DNA of 64,000 nucleotides, from positions 1-64,000 of the forward strand of contig CAJUFB010000004.1 of NCBI GenBank assembly GCA_910585805.1, read 5' to 3'. The notes under the pieces are model-generated. The model made no database searches. It had not been told where the DNA came from and worked only from the letters and a program-made list of their open reading frames with translations. Made by a program: the position numbers and the translations under genes. Shown piece by piece: positions 38,661 to 47,804 of this stretch. Source of the stretch: an uncultured Acetatifactor sp. (GTDB lineage Bacteria; Bacillota; Clostridia; Lachnospirales; Lachnospiraceae). How positions within the stretch are numbered: position 1 is the stretch's first letter; every line of letters begins with the position of its first letter.

Positions 38661-40039
38661 TGATGCTTCATTTGTTTTCTGAAATACAGTACGTATTTAC
38701 ACAATGTGCAGTGCCAGAGCTCCGCTGCGGGCATGCCGCTGCGCACTATGCTTCCCTCCAGCCAGGCGCTCTCCCGGACTCTTTTGCCGTTCCTCTTCAG
38801 ATAACATGCAACCCTGCCGAAAAAGCGGTTTTCCCGGATCTCCTCCGGGGTCAGTTCCGCCGCCACTCTCTGGCTGTCTTCCCCTGTGACATCATCGCAG
38901 AAGATATAGCTTCCAAACTCCCCGGCTTCCTCCGGGGACGGCCTTCCCATAAAGCGTTTCAGCAGGGCAAAGGTAAGTTTCCGGTTTTTGTTCGGGGTGC
39001 TGCCAGAAGGCAATTCTTTCCCCGGCGCTTCCGATTGTATTTCCGATGGTACTCTCGATAATGCTTCTGCATATCGCTTCAGATAGTCCGTGGTTTTCAG
39101 TATTTTTTCCCGGTTCGGATTCCGGGGCTTTTCCAGAACCGGGCAGTACACTTCTCCCCGCTTCTCGTACCCCTCTGTCATCCCTTCCGGGGAGCTGTAT
39201 ATGCATTCAAACAGGCTGTTGCTGAAATTTGCCTTTCTGCGCAGCCCGGTTCCGGGGCCGAAATACCAGCAGTGACAGGCTGCCGGCTCCACACCGTCCG
39301 GGTGTTCGTACATTCCGAAATAGTACCCCTGTACTTTCCCCTGGTAGCCCATGGAATCCAGCAGATGCTGCAGGCTTTTCTGCATGCTTCCGGTCCATCC
39401 GCTGTCCACCAGGGCCCAGGGCACCGGCTCCAACAGACCTTCCTGTTTCAGATATTCCGCCACAGACGGATAGGCGTTCCGGGATTTCTCTCCCATTTTC
39501 TCCATAAACGGCCTGCAGGCTGCCAGCTGTATCTGCAGATCCTTAAGCCTCCGGTATGTCAAAGGTGTTTCCCAGTCTTTTTCCATTCCAGTCAATCCGG
39601 CGATTTCTTTTCCCTCTTCGTCAGTCAGCCCTGCTCTGGACATCAGTTTCCGGAAATTCACATCAATTCCGCCCAGGCAGATATAGGAAAGGCTGGCTTC
39701 TTTCAGAAGATGGTATTCGGCCCTCCGCCAGGCATACCGGGAGCAGTACAGGTACCTGCACTCTATGGGCAGCTTCCTTTTTTCGCAGAAGATTCTTGCT
39801 GTCTCATACATGGAGTATCCGTCCCTGGCCAGGAAATAAAGTCTCCTGATTCCGGCCGCGCAGGCTTCCCGCAGCACCCATGCCACATACATACACATCA
39901 CAGGCGCCATCACATAAAGTGCGGTAACCTTTCCGCAGCCCTCCGCTCCGTCCGGAACTGCTGTCAGTTTTTCCGATATCCTGTACAGCAGCTGATCTTT
40001 TCCAAGCATTCTGCTGTACATTTGCTGTCTTGTTATCAT
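38546..40039 (-). CDS. Surface-polysaccharide-associated protein with basic C-terminal repeats
   Basis: 497 residues and no membrane segment. The first ~130 residues carry LYFLARDGYSMYETA and YLYCSRYAWRRAEY, matching the second domain of the HAD-like protein at 31611; WALVDSGWTGSMQKSLQ around residue 215 corresponds to AAVVDIGWAGSGAMVLR there. So it looks like a relative lacking the HAD part. The C-terminus is three basic repeats of the type HEAGRKASKNR. No catalytic function can be assigned. AGGAAACAGA precedes the ATG. It lies just downstream of a GT2 gene, with a short tandem repeat between them. Confidence 0.6.
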   Translation of the reverse strand: MITRQQMYSRMLGKDQLLYRISEKLTAVPDGAEGCGKVTALYVMAPVMCMYVAWVLREACAAGIRRLYFLARDGYSMYETARIFCEKRKLPIECRYLYCSRYAWRRAEYHLLKEASLSYICLGGIDVNFRKLMSRAGLTDEEGKEIAGLTGMEKDWETPLTYRRLKDLQIQLAACRPFMEKMGEKSRNAYPSVAEYLKQEGLLEPVPWALVDSGWTGSMQKSLQHLLDSMGYQGKVQGYYFGMYEHPDGVEPAACHCWYFGPGTGLRRKANFSNSLFECIYSSPEGMTEGYEKRGEVYCPVLEKPRNPNREKILKTTDYLKRYAEALSRVPSEIQSEAPGKELPSGSTPNKNRKLTFALLKRFMGRPSPEEAGEFGSYIFCDDVTGEDSQRVAAELTPEEIRENRFFGRVACYLKRNGKRVRESAWLEGSIVRSGMPAAELWHCTLCKYVLYFRKQMKHHMKRRHEVGRKASKNRHEAGRKASKHKNEAGRKASKYK

Positions 40040-40057
40040 TCTGTTTCCTGTTTCTCC

Positions 40058-40142
40058 GCAGTTCGGTTTTCTCTATCCCTCTGCAGTCCGGCTTTCTCTA
40101 TCCCTCCGCAGTCCGGCTTTCTCTACCCCTCTGCAGTCCGGT
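40058..40142. repeat. 25-bp tandem repeat, about 3.4 units
   Basis: Units begin GCAGTCCGGCTTTCTCTA at 40058, 40083, 40108 and 40133. They overlap the last codons of the GT2 gene and the leader of the 38546 gene. Confidence 0.85.
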
Positions 40143-41040
40143 TTTTTTCATTCCCGGTCCCCTGCGGTACAGCCTTTCTCCATTTCAGGTCACTCTGCGG
40201 CGGCTGTTCTTCCCATTTCTCCGGAACTGCCGCACTCCTGCAACGGAGTTTCTTTACTCCATGGATCAGGGCTCCCGGCATACATCCCGCAGCCACCGGC
40301 CTCAGCACATACAGCCAGCCCCAGGGCAGCAGAACTCCCAGGGTTCTGAAACCGTCATACCGGATCTTCACCTCGTCCAGCCGGGAGCCAGGCCCTCTTC
40401 TCTTGTAGGAATTCCTGTCTTCCCGGTAGGAGAAAAGTACCCTCTGGATGTTGCGGCCTCTGTATCCTGCCGCGTGAAGGCGCATAAATAATTCATAGTC
40501 TTCTCCTCTCCGTGTTCCCGTTCTGTACACTTCGTGTCCGTCAAAAATCTCCCGTCTGAACATGACTGAGGGGTGGATATAGGGCAGGAATTTAAGAAAA
40601 TCTTTTTCCCCCGGTTCCTCCGGCAGCTCCCGGTGTCCCCAGACGCCGTTTTCGTCTATCAGTTCCGCATTGCATCCCACGTAGGCGATGCCGGGATGTT
40701 CCTCCAGATATTCCGACTGTATTTTCAGTCTGTCCGGCGCGCAGATATCGTCATCGTCCATCCTGGCCAGGTATCTTCCCCTTGCCCTGCCGATACACAG
40801 ATTCAAGGCATGGGCCAGTCCCCTGCTTTCCGGGTTGTCGATCAGCTGTACCCTGCCGTCGCTCCCGGCCAGCTTATGTAAAAAGGCGGCATGTTCTCCT
40901 GACGCATTGTCACTGCACAGGACCAGTTCAAAATCTACGCCTTCCTGCTTCAGTACCGATTCCACAGCGGTTTTCAGATATTCCGGCTTCTGTCTCCCGC
41001 AGGTGCTCATAATCACACTTACTACAGGTGGATTCCCCAT
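40123..41040 (-). CDS. GT2 family glycosyltransferase
   Basis: 305 residues. The GT-A fold motifs are at the N-terminus: VSVIMSTCGRQKPEYLKTAV, CSDNASGE and the metal-binding DDDD of YLARMDDDDICAPDRL near residue 94, with RRGEDYELFMRLH near 185. A basic, mildly hydrophobic C-terminal tail may touch the membrane. Typical of enzymes that add single sugars to lipid-linked wall or capsule intermediates; donor and acceptor unknown. The start is 6 bases past the stop of the upstream GT4 gene, so they are co-transcribed. The last residues are encoded by the 25-bp tandem repeat, so the extreme C-terminus is probably variable. Confidence 0.88.
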   Translation of the reverse strand: MGNPPVVSVIMSTCGRQKPEYLKTAVESVLKQEGVDFELVLCSDNASGEHAAFLHKLAGSDGRVQLIDNPESRGLAHALNLCIGRARGRYLARMDDDDICAPDRLKIQSEYLEEHPGIAYVGCNAELIDENGVWGHRELPEEPGEKDFLKFLPYIHPSVMFRREIFDGHEVYRTGTRRGEDYELFMRLHAAGYRGRNIQRVLFSYREDRNSYKRRGPGSRLDEVKIRYDGFRTLGVLLPWGWLYVLRPVAAGCMPGALIHGVKKLRCRSAAVPEKWEEQPPQSDLKWRKAVPQGTGNEKNRTAEG

Positions 41041-41046
41041 ATGTTT

Positions 41047-42294
41047 TCACTGTGCCTTTCTCATGCTGCCGTTTTGCGACGGCAGGTAGCGGATTCTGGC
41101 TGCCGGCTCTGCCGCGGCTGTCCTGCGGGCGTCAGCTGCCTCATATACCCTGCCCATAACCGCCGAAGTGTTCATCACGTCGAATTTCTCTGCCGTCCTG
41201 CGTCCTTCTTCCTGCATGGCCTTCAGTTCCTCCGGTTTCATCCGGCAGATTTTTTCAATGGCTCCGGCAAAGCTTTCCGGCTCCCTGATGTCACATATGT
41301 AGCCGTTGCGGCCGTCTCTCATGTATTCCCTGGTCCCCCGGTTGTCGGCGGCGATTACCGGCACGCCCATTGCCATGGCCTCCAGCGCCGCCATGCCAAG
41401 CCCTTCCCTGACGGAGGGGAATACAAGGCAGTCCGCGCAGGCCAGGTAGCTTTCCACATCCGGACAGTATCCGTAGAGCCTCACATCCTCCTGCAGGTTC
41501 CTCTTCTCCACCAAGCCGGCCAGTTCTCCCCGGTAAAAGCCGTCCCCGCAGATTCCGTACAGTATCTTCCTGTCTTTCAGCCTCTCTTTGACGTCAGGCA
41601 TCAGCTCTATGATCTCACGGTGGTTCTTGTTGCCGCTCAGCTCCCCTACGGACAGGAGGAAGAAGACATCCTCCCCAACGCCCAGGCGGCGGCGCAGCTG
41701 CTTTTTTGCTTCTTCTGTCACCGGCCGGAATCTTTCCCGGTGCAGGCCCTCTCCCGGAATCCTGTATACACAGCCGCCTCTGCGCAGCCGGAATTTCCCG
41801 GCTCTCTCATAGTCCTCCCGGTTGATGGTGATCAGGATGTCCGTATGCCGGGCCAGGAGCCTTTCCGCGTTGTAGTAGAACAGCCAGTTTACCATGGGCG
41901 CCCCTCTGTAGAAATGGAAGCCGTGGGCCGTGTAGATCACTCCCGGGTCCTCCTCCCTGCACAGCAGCGCCGCCAGTCTTCCCAGCAGGCCTCCCACAGG
42001 CGTGTGGCAGTGCAGCAGGCTGATCTTCTCTTCCCTTATGATGGCGCACAGCTGTCTCAGGGCTTTCCGGTTCTGTCTCCACATATAGGGGGATTTCTCC
42101 ATGTCCACCTGGTGCAGGATGACTCCCTTTTCCTTCAGTTCCTGCTCCTTTACACTGTATACAGGCTCCCTGAAGTTAGCGGCGGAATGCACTTCATATC
42201 CCAGCTCCTGCAGCAGGGACACGTTTTCCATCTCAAACTGTGTTACAAATCCGCCCACCGTGGCCACAAACAGCGCCTTTTTCTCCATTCCCAT
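41047..42294 (-). CDS. GT4 family glycosyltransferase (EpsD/capsule type)
   Basis: 415 residues. A GT-B enzyme with the N-terminal segment KALFVATVGGFVTQFEMENV and HCHTPVGGLLGRLAA, and a C-terminal nucleotide-sugar domain with LLSVGELSGNKNHREII, VFPSVREGLGMAALEAMAMG (the E-x7-E region) and IAADNRGTREY. Such enzymes are retaining transferases acting early on undecaprenyl-linked sugars. The start may be the first Met or, with better spacing to AAAGGG, the Met two codons later. It is encoded between the LCP gene and the GT2 gene, with gaps under 40 bases. Confidence 0.9.
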   Translation of the reverse strand: MGMEKKALFVATVGGFVTQFEMENVSLLQELGYEVHSAANFREPVYSVKEQELKEKGVILHQVDMEKSPYMWRQNRKALRQLCAIIREEKISLLHCHTPVGGLLGRLAALLCREEDPGVIYTAHGFHFYRGAPMVNWLFYYNAERLLARHTDILITINREDYERAGKFRLRRGGCVYRIPGEGLHRERFRPVTEEAKKQLRRRLGVGEDVFFLLSVGELSGNKNHREIIELMPDVKERLKDRKILYGICGDGFYRGELAGLVEKRNLQEDVRLYGYCPDVESYLACADCLVFPSVREGLGMAALEAMAMGVPVIAADNRGTREYMRDGRNGYICDIREPESFAGAIEKICRMKPEELKAMQEEGRRTAEKFDVMNTSAVMGRVYEAADARRTAAAEPAARIRYLPSQNGSMRKAQ

Positions 42295-42328
42295 TTCCCT
42301 TTCCCCGCCTTATCTGTCACATCGCCCC

Positions 42329-43906
42329 TCATGTATCTGCAGACAGAACTTCCTCCATCAGGCGTCCTGCCTCTGCCACGTCCTCCTCATCCGGGTACAT
42401 CACACAGGATGTGGCTCCCGGTATGGAGTATGTGGGTTCCCGGCTTCCCCTGCCCTTTACCGTATAACCGGCAATCTCCCAGGACAGGCCCCGGGACAGC
42501 TGGTTCCTGACCAGGCCATAGACTGCCTCCGGCGGCATGTCTGTCTGGACGCATTCCGATACTTCCTCCAGGATTTTCTCATAGTTTGCCAGCATGTCTG
42601 ACGATATCAGTCTGGCACTCACCGCCTTTATTACCTCCATCTGGTTCGCCCCTCTCTGCACGTCGCCCTCCGCAAAGGAATATCTCTCCCGGGCAAATGC
42701 CAGGGCTTCTGTTCCGGTCAGGTGGTTATATCCCGCCGTGTAATGTCTCACCGGCTCCACCGAAAAGTCATATTCCGAATAGACATCGATCCCTCCCAGC
42801 AGGTCGATGATGTCCTTAAAGCCGCTGAAGTTTACCCTGATGTAATAGTCTATGGGGATCCCGTAAAGTTCCTCAAGCACTTCCCTCGAGCATTCCACAC
42901 CGTAAAGCCCGGCATGGGTCAGTTTGTCCGGACCCCTGTCAGGAAGTGTTACATAATAGTCTCTAGGAGTGCTGACAAGCTGCATGCGACCGGTTTCCAC
43001 GTTCAGCGCCATCAGGATATTGACGTCACTCCTGCTTTTTATATTGATGCTGCCGAAGGTATCAATGCCGCTTATGTATACTACGAACGCATTTCCGTTT
43101 CTGCCGGATTTGTCTGTGTCTGCGTCTTCTCCGCTGTTTCCGCCTTCTCCTGCGGTATGGTTTCTTTCGTCATTCCCCTCTGTCCCCCTTCGGTTTTCCG
43201 TATGGTTTTCTGTCCGTTTTTCCGTCCATGTTCCTGTTTCCGCTGCCGGAGCGTTCACTTCCATGGTATATATTATTTTTATTTTTTCGGAGAAGTTTTC
43301 ATAGCCGTCCTGTTCCGAAAGGATGCCGATATATGCGCTGTCCAGTATGACTGCCTTCTCGGTACCGTTCAGCAGGGCGTCTGCGAGCGCCGGTATATCA
43401 GTATATTCTTCATAGTCAGCGGGTGACACAACTGCTTCATCAATCGCTGCTTTTACCTCCATCGCACTCTCGTCGTTCCTGAGAAGCCCTATCCTGCTTC
43501 CGCTGAGTTCTGCCAGGTTTTCCGCCGGCCCGTCAGCCGCTGCTGCCACCGCCACTGCCATCTCCACTGTCGCCTGGCCGGCACCTGAGGCGACTCTCTG
43601 CAGTGTGTCGTCAAGCCTGCCGGCCCTGACAAAAATGAAACTCAGTCCGCATATGCCCAACGCGGATATGAGCGCCGTAAACGGCGTAAGGGCTTTCTTT
43701 TCTCCCAGGAAGCCAGACAGCACGCAGACAGCCGGCATGGCCGTGATATAAGCCGCCATATACCCGGCGGGCAGAATCCGCATTGCAGACAGCCTGATCC
43801 CAAGAAGGCACGCCGCAGCTGCAAGGAGAAGGCATAATGCCCTGTTCAGGTATTTCAGCCGGCTGCCTGTCTGTTCTGCCGCCTTTTCCCGTTCTTTCGA
43901 TGTCAC
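42329..43906 (-). CDS. LytR-CpsA-Psr (LCP) family wall-polymer ligase
   Basis: 525 residues. Three or four N-terminal helices (to about residue 95) precede an accessory domain and a Glu/Asn/Thr-rich linker. The LCP catalytic domain follows at ~270-455: FVVYISGIDTFG, RSDVNILMALNV, the arginine-bearing STPRDYYVTLPD, ALAFARERYSFAEGDVQRGANQ. LCP enzymes transfer undecaprenyl-linked polymers to peptidoglycan outside the cell. It starts at GTG with AGGA 10 bases upstream. As the first gene of the GT4-GT2 run it fits the attachment step of the polymer made by this locus. A second LCP gene lies at 45482. Confidence 0.9.
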   Translation of the reverse strand: MTSKEREKAAEQTGSRLKYLNRALCLLLAAAACLLGIRLSAMRILPAGYMAAYITAMPAVCVLSGFLGEKKALTPFTALISALGICGLSFIFVRAGRLDDTLQRVASGAGQATVEMAVAVAAAADGPAENLAELSGSRIGLLRNDESAMEVKAAIDEAVVSPADYEEYTDIPALADALLNGTEKAVILDSAYIGILSEQDGYENFSEKIKIIYTMEVNAPAAETGTWTEKRTENHTENRRGTEGNDERNHTAGEGGNSGEDADTDKSGRNGNAFVVYISGIDTFGSINIKSRSDVNILMALNVETGRMQLVSTPRDYYVTLPDRGPDKLTHAGLYGVECSREVLEELYGIPIDYYIRVNFSGFKDIIDLLGGIDVYSEYDFSVEPVRHYTAGYNHLTGTEALAFARERYSFAEGDVQRGANQMEVIKAVSARLISSDMLANYEKILEEVSECVQTDMPPEAVYGLVRNQLSRGLSWEIAGYTVKGRGSREPTYSIPGATSCVMYPDEEDVAEAGRLMEEVLSADT

Positions 43907-44150
43907 AAAACTTCGTTCCTTTCTCTGTCACTGTCCCGCTTCCGTTTTGCCTTTACGGAAATCATGTTTCTTCATAGTCTCCATATTCTTTATAAAGCCT
44001 GTCATAAATGTATTTTCACTCCCTGGTCTGAATGTGTTTCTGCTCAGTCCGCCCTTTCATCCCTTTCTTCCACGTCTGCACATCCCGCGCCGGAAATTTC
44101 GTTCTTTTACGTTCTATTCATGTCTCTACAGGGATATCTCCTGTCCCTTT

Positions 44151-44254
44151 GGAATTGTCAGAAAATAACTGCTGCAGCTTCTTTTAGAAAAAAGCCCTTA
44201 AACGCATAGAAAACGGCTTTAAACTCGTAGCGGTTATTTGCAGACACTTCCTTA
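44151..44254. repeat. Family A foldback element, copy 5
   Basis: GGAATTGTCAGAAAATAACT at one end and CAGACACTTCCTTA at the other. It occupies part of the ~630-base gap 43907-44534, whose remaining content is hairpins and AT-rich sequence. Confidence 0.8.
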
Positions 44255-44295
44255 TTCCCGATGCCGGATGTAAAACCGTGCTGTCTTTATCAACT

Positions 44296-44322
44296 CCCGC
44301 CAGCCCGGTTCGGGCTGGCGGG
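44296..44322. terminator. Strong GC hairpin, possible terminator
   Basis: CCCGCCAGCCCG/CGGGCTGGCGGG with a 3-base loop. No T-run follows on the minus strand. A second hairpin (CCGGCAGT/ACTGCCGG, 44497-44522) lies 13 bases past the stop of the 44535 gene. Either could end that transcript. Confidence 0.45.
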
Positions 44323-44534
44323 ACAACCACATGTTTTTAAGGATAATTCTTTTTAGTTTTTTAATCTTGTTTTTTACATAACGGGAGTTTTCCCGCAATT
44401 AACCATGCATGATTAATTTATAATAATTACTTTTTCTTTGATTCTTCCAGAATGTCCCGGAAGAACCGGGTATGTGCTGCCGTTTGAAGTACATGCCGGC
44501 AGTCAGAGCACATACTGCCGGTCCGAAGCACCCA

Positions 44535-45254
44535 TTATCTGTTGTAACGTGCCTTCTTTGCGCAGAATACAGCGCCTGCTGCCAGTACAAGGGCCATAAC
44601 GCCTGCTACAGGCAATGTCTCACCTGTCTTGGGAGCCGTTGCAGGAGAGGATTCCTGATTCTGGTCATTGCTGTTGTTATTGTTATCATTGCTTCCGGTT
44701 TCAACCTTTACTTCCTGCTCCACGATAACAACCGGTGAAAAGCTGGTAAAGGTTGCATAGATCATGCCGTCCTTTACGGTTACGGGAAGCACTTCAAACC
44801 CATTGGCAAGGAAATGGATCACCGCATAGCGCATGTTCTCCTTGATGCCGCTTTCCAGCTTGAACGGTACCTGCACGCCCTTTGCGATCTGCTCATCGGT
44901 CAGCCCTTCCGGTTTTACCAGGTCAAAAGCTGCTACCGGTTTGGGTTCGCCTACAAAAGTAACGTTCTGGTCCGCTGTCTTGATCTGATCCTTGACCCTG
45001 CTTGCCGCAGCGCTGCCTTCCGCTTCTGTCTTTACTTCCGTAAACTTTGCCGCATCCAGGGTTTCTGTCTTGAATTCCACTGTTACTGTCTGTCCGTCGA
45101 TCACAACAGAGCCGGCAGGCACGCTTGCCGCATTCTTCATGGCCTCTGATGTTGCACCGCTGTTATCCCCGTTTACACTCTCTGCCTGTACTGTCATGCC
45201 GAACACCAGCGCTGCCGCAAGGCCAAGCGCCAGTATCTTAGAAAATTTTTTCAT
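44535..45254 (-). CDS. Secreted protein with PKTG-type sortase signal
   Basis: 239 residues. Signal peptide MKKFSKILALGLAAALVFG with a likely cut after VQA. A ~170-residue ectodomain of unknown fold follows, then an Asn/Asp/Ser-rich spacer, then SPATAPKTGETLP, a hydrophobic helix VAGVMALVLAAGAVFC and a basic tail KKARYNR. This is a sorting signal in which PKTG takes the place of LPxTG, as known for class B-type sortases of Clostridia. A class B sortase is encoded 1.4 kb upstream, making this its likely substrate. AGGAAAGGAG precedes the ATG. Confidence 0.8.
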   Translation of the reverse strand: MKKFSKILALGLAAALVFGMTVQAESVNGDNSGATSEAMKNAASVPAGSVVIDGQTVTVEFKTETLDAAKFTEVKTEAEGSAAASRVKDQIKTADQNVTFVGEPKPVAAFDLVKPEGLTDEQIAKGVQVPFKLESGIKENMRYAVIHFLANGFEVLPVTVKDGMIYATFTSFSPVVIVEQEVKVETGSNDNNNNSNDQNQESSPATAPKTGETLPVAGVMALVLAAGAVFCAKKARYNR

Positions 45255-45370
45255 TTTTTCTCTCCTTTCCTGTATTACATGTGGTTATATCAAGCTTTTC
45301 AGCCTAATACCTTTTTTACCGGAAGCCCCTGTCTGCCGCCTGAATCCGCGGCGGCTTCCTTTTCTGCTGA

Positions 45371-45391
45371 ATAAGGAAGTGTCTACAAACG
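45371..45391. repeat. Terminal fragment of a family A element
   Basis: ATAAGGAAGTGTCTACAAA matches the outer end of family A in inverted orientation; the rest of the element is missing. It lies in the gap between the PKTG protein and the LCP gene. Confidence 0.55.
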
Positions 45392-45481
45392 CTTCCATCC
45401 GCAGCCGTATTGCCCTGCACAGTATCTCCCGGGCGCTGCGTTCTCTCCTTCCGAACCGGCCGGCGAAACGAACCCGTTTCT

Positions 45482-46636
45482 TCAGCCCACATCCTCATAA
45501 AATATCTCAAGGATCAATTCATATAATGCCTTTTCATCCACATGGAATTCCTCAAATTGTACTCCCATCACCGTCTCTCCGGACAGGATATGCATATCCT
45601 CTCTGTTAAAGCTGTATCCCACTGCCTGCATGGCAAGGTAGCTCACTTCGTCCACGGTGATGTCTGTCACCATGTATTTATCCAACATCCCGTACAAGGC
45701 TACCGGGAAGGTGATGTCTTCCTTCAGCTTCCCAAGGGCTGCGGCGGCATATGCCTCCAGGTACTGTACCTGTCTTTCCAGGCGTTTCCAGGCGCTGTTG
45801 AAGCCTGTCACGTCCCGGTTATGCAGGTAATCATAAGCATTCAGCCCCTCCAGGAGGATCTCTTCCCCCTCCTTTACGGTTACATCCCGCAGCAGCATGG
45901 ATTCCAGCGCTGTCAGGCGGATTCCTCCCACCGCGTCATTGAGTACCGGCACCGCGCCCATGTTGATGGCACAATAACCATGGATGGGCAGGCCATAGAA
46001 CAGCCCGGATACTGCCTTTACGCTTCTTTCGCAGCTTGTCTCCGCCCCGTCCCCGTAGGCGTGCTGCAGCGTAATCTGCCCTTCCGCCGTGCCGATATAT
46101 CTTCCGTCTTTTTCATATACTTCCAGTTCTGTCATGGTATCACGGGGAATCCCGATCACTGACATCTTCTTCCTGTGGGGATCCAGCATCAGCAGAAACA
46201 GCGCGTCCGACTGGCCCCCGTATTCCCCCTCCTCCACAGGCTGCGCTTCCTCCAGCCTGTCAATCCCCAGAAACAGGAAGGTCAGGATGTCGGCGTTATA
46301 GCGGTAGTGGATCCCGTTGTACCGGATGTCTCCCTCCTGCCAGTCCTCTGTCTCCTCCCCGGCTCCCCCTTCTTTCAGTGATACCGACATTTCTGACAGG
46401 GTTGTCACAAGGGCGCTGCTGTCCGCCCTGCCGTAGAGACTGCTTTTTCCTGACAGCTGCAGAAAAAGGAAAAGCGTGCCGCATACTGTTGCCAGGGCGG
46501 CAATTGCCAGTACTGCGCCGGCCAGGATGCGCCGGATTTTCGATGCCCTGCTTCTGACACCGGTCCTCCTCCCCTCTGTTCCGCCTGTCCCCCTCCTGTC
46601 TGTCCTGCCCTGCTGTTTTTCCTTCTCATTCTCCAT
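45482..46636 (-). CDS. LCP-type protein of the sortase operon
   Basis: 384 residues. A basic N-terminal tail, one membrane helix (about 37-63), then an LCP-like domain: ILTFLFLGIDRLEE, QSDALFLLMLDP, SVIGIPRDTMTELEVY and GLNAYDYLHNRDVTGFNSAWKRLERQ. The key Arg of the phosphate-binding pocket is kept in IPRDT, and the later Arg pair is partly kept (HNRD, RLERQ). The gene starts inside the end of the sortase gene (11-base overlap), so the two are translationally coupled. Either a true polymer ligase or a divergent relative working with the sorted protein. Confidence 0.78.
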   Translation of the reverse strand: MENEKEKQQGRTDRRGTGGTEGRRTGVRSRASKIRRILAGAVLAIAALATVCGTLFLFLQLSGKSSLYGRADSSALVTTLSEMSVSLKEGGAGEETEDWQEGDIRYNGIHYRYNADILTFLFLGIDRLEEAQPVEEGEYGGQSDALFLLMLDPHRKKMSVIGIPRDTMTELEVYEKDGRYIGTAEGQITLQHAYGDGAETSCERSVKAVSGLFYGLPIHGYCAINMGAVPVLNDAVGGIRLTALESMLLRDVTVKEGEEILLEGLNAYDYLHNRDVTGFNSAWKRLERQVQYLEAYAAAALGKLKEDITFPVALYGMLDKYMVTDITVDEVSYLAMQAVGYSFNREDMHILSGETVMGVQFEEFHVDEKALYELILEIFYEDVG

Positions 46637-47498
46637 TCAGCAGCACCCCCTGTACCAGAAAGCGGTTGTCGGGTTTGTTGGCTATGCAGGTAGACATTGT
46701 CAGGATGCGACTTTCTTCTGTTACTTCCACTTCCTCCAGCAGCACTCTTCCCATGTCCCTCACGTTCCGGATGGCGTCCAGATATTCTGTAAATTCCGCC
46801 GTCCGGGTGTAGTCGTGGTTGTAGAGGATGTGCGCGTCGCTGTATTCATGGGCTGAAAATATCTCATACACCAGCAGGCCCTCTTCCGTATAAATGTACA
46901 CATAGGGGTGTTCCTCCATGTACTGGCTGTCACTGTACCGGTGCAGCCCGGCAAACATGCTGCCGTTTTTCATGTTGTGGCCGTACAGCACGGTCACTGG
47001 ATCCGTAAAGTCTTTCGCATTATAGTCTTCCGTATAGATGCAGCCCGGGTAGCCGCGGCTGCCGTCCAGGTTGTAGTTTAAGTACCAGGTATTGTCCGTG
47101 GGGTGCTGCAGTACCGGATAGTCTATCTTTGTGTCCGGGATGTATATCCAGGCGTATATGTCTTCGTTTGTTTCTGCCTGCAGTTCTTCAAAGTTCACTG
47201 TTTTCTCCGGAATGGGTACTCCCAGCTCCTCCAGTATGGCCATGGGGTCCTTTTCCTCCGGCGGCGCCTGTGTCTCCTCCGGTTCCGGCTCCTCTGTCTT
47301 TTCCGGCTCCGGCGCGGCAGTCACGGCTTCGGTCTGCTCCGCCAGCTTTCCGTATTCTTCTTCCGCGCGGGACTGGGTTTCCTTTCCTGCGCAGGCTACT
47401 GCCGTACAGATGAGCGCTGCCGCCAGCAGCAGGACGCTGGCCGTCTTCCACCTGCGGCCGTATTCTGCCTTATGCTTCCTCTCCCCTGTTCTCTTCAT
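46626..47498 (-). CDS. srtB: Class B sortase
   Basis: 290 residues. An N-terminal membrane helix ending at ACAGK, a Pro/Glu-rich stalk (about 40-85), then the sortase fold: WIYIPDTKIDYPVLQ, catalytic His in VLYGHNMKNGSMFAGL, catalytic Cys in LTMSTCIANKPDNRFLVQG with the Arg six residues later. The helix-rich insertion between His and Cys (YSDSQYMEEHPYVYIYTEEG) is typical of class B. It joins proteins with PKTG-type signals to the wall; the 44535 protein has one. The Met of MKRTGERK has AGGAGAAAGGAACAG upstream and overlaps the XRE gene by 29 bases. Confidence 0.92.
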   Translation of the reverse strand: MKRTGERKHKAEYGRRWKTASVLLLAAALICTAVACAGKETQSRAEEEYGKLAEQTEAVTAAPEPEKTEEPEPEETQAPPEEKDPMAILEELGVPIPEKTVNFEELQAETNEDIYAWIYIPDTKIDYPVLQHPTDNTWYLNYNLDGSRGYPGCIYTEDYNAKDFTDPVTVLYGHNMKNGSMFAGLHRYSDSQYMEEHPYVYIYTEEGLLVYEIFSAHEYSDAHILYNHDYTRTAEFTEYLDAIRNVRDMGRVLLEEVEVTEESRILTMSTCIANKPDNRFLVQGVLLNGE

Positions 47499-47718
47499 AT
47501 CCTGTTCCTTTCTCCTTCCGGTCCGGCACATACCGCACGATATCCTGCAGCGCGCACTCAAATATGCCGCACAGTCCATCCAGCGTTGTCGTGTTTACAG
47601 GTTTGTTCTTCCTGAGCTTGTCAATGGTGGAGCCGGATATCCGGTGTCTCGTGACCAGCGTGTAGGTGGTTTCCTCCGACTGTCTCAGCGTCTCCCAGAA
47701 TGGTTTATAGTCTATCAA
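47470..47718 (-). CDS. Small XRE/Cro-type DNA-binding protein (TTG start)
   Basis: 82 residues forming one helix-turn-helix domain of the small Lachnospiraceae XRE type: IDYKPFWETLRQSEETTYTLV, HRISGSTIDKLRKNKPVNTTTLDGLC, FECALQDIVRYVPD. I chose TTG at 47718 because GGAGG lies 7 bases upstream and such proteins begin with the (M)IDYxPFWxTL segment; an ATG two codons earlier abuts the ribosome site. It is the first gene of the XRE-sortase-LCP operon and a good candidate for its regulator. A perfect palindrome at 47805-47832 lies about 90 bases upstream. Confidence 0.85.
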   Translation of the reverse strand: MIDYKPFWETLRQSEETTYTLVTRHRISGSTIDKLRKNKPVNTTTLDGLCGIFECALQDIVRYVPDRKEKGTGYEENRGEEA

Positions 47719-47804
47719 TCTCATCCCTCCGTTCTGTTTTCTGCCTGTTTTCAGGATTATGCGGTATAATTATGCTTTCTTATGTATTTTTTCTTCCTGA
47801 AAAG

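Noticed and set aside
40058..40142. CRISPR or attachment site
   Set aside because: 25-bp units are directly tandem without spacers, and no cas or integrase gene is nearby.
41041..42510. Long plus-strand open frame (489 codons) opposite the GT4 gene
   Set aside because: The GT4 enzyme on the other strand has all its motifs; this frame has none and no ribosome site.
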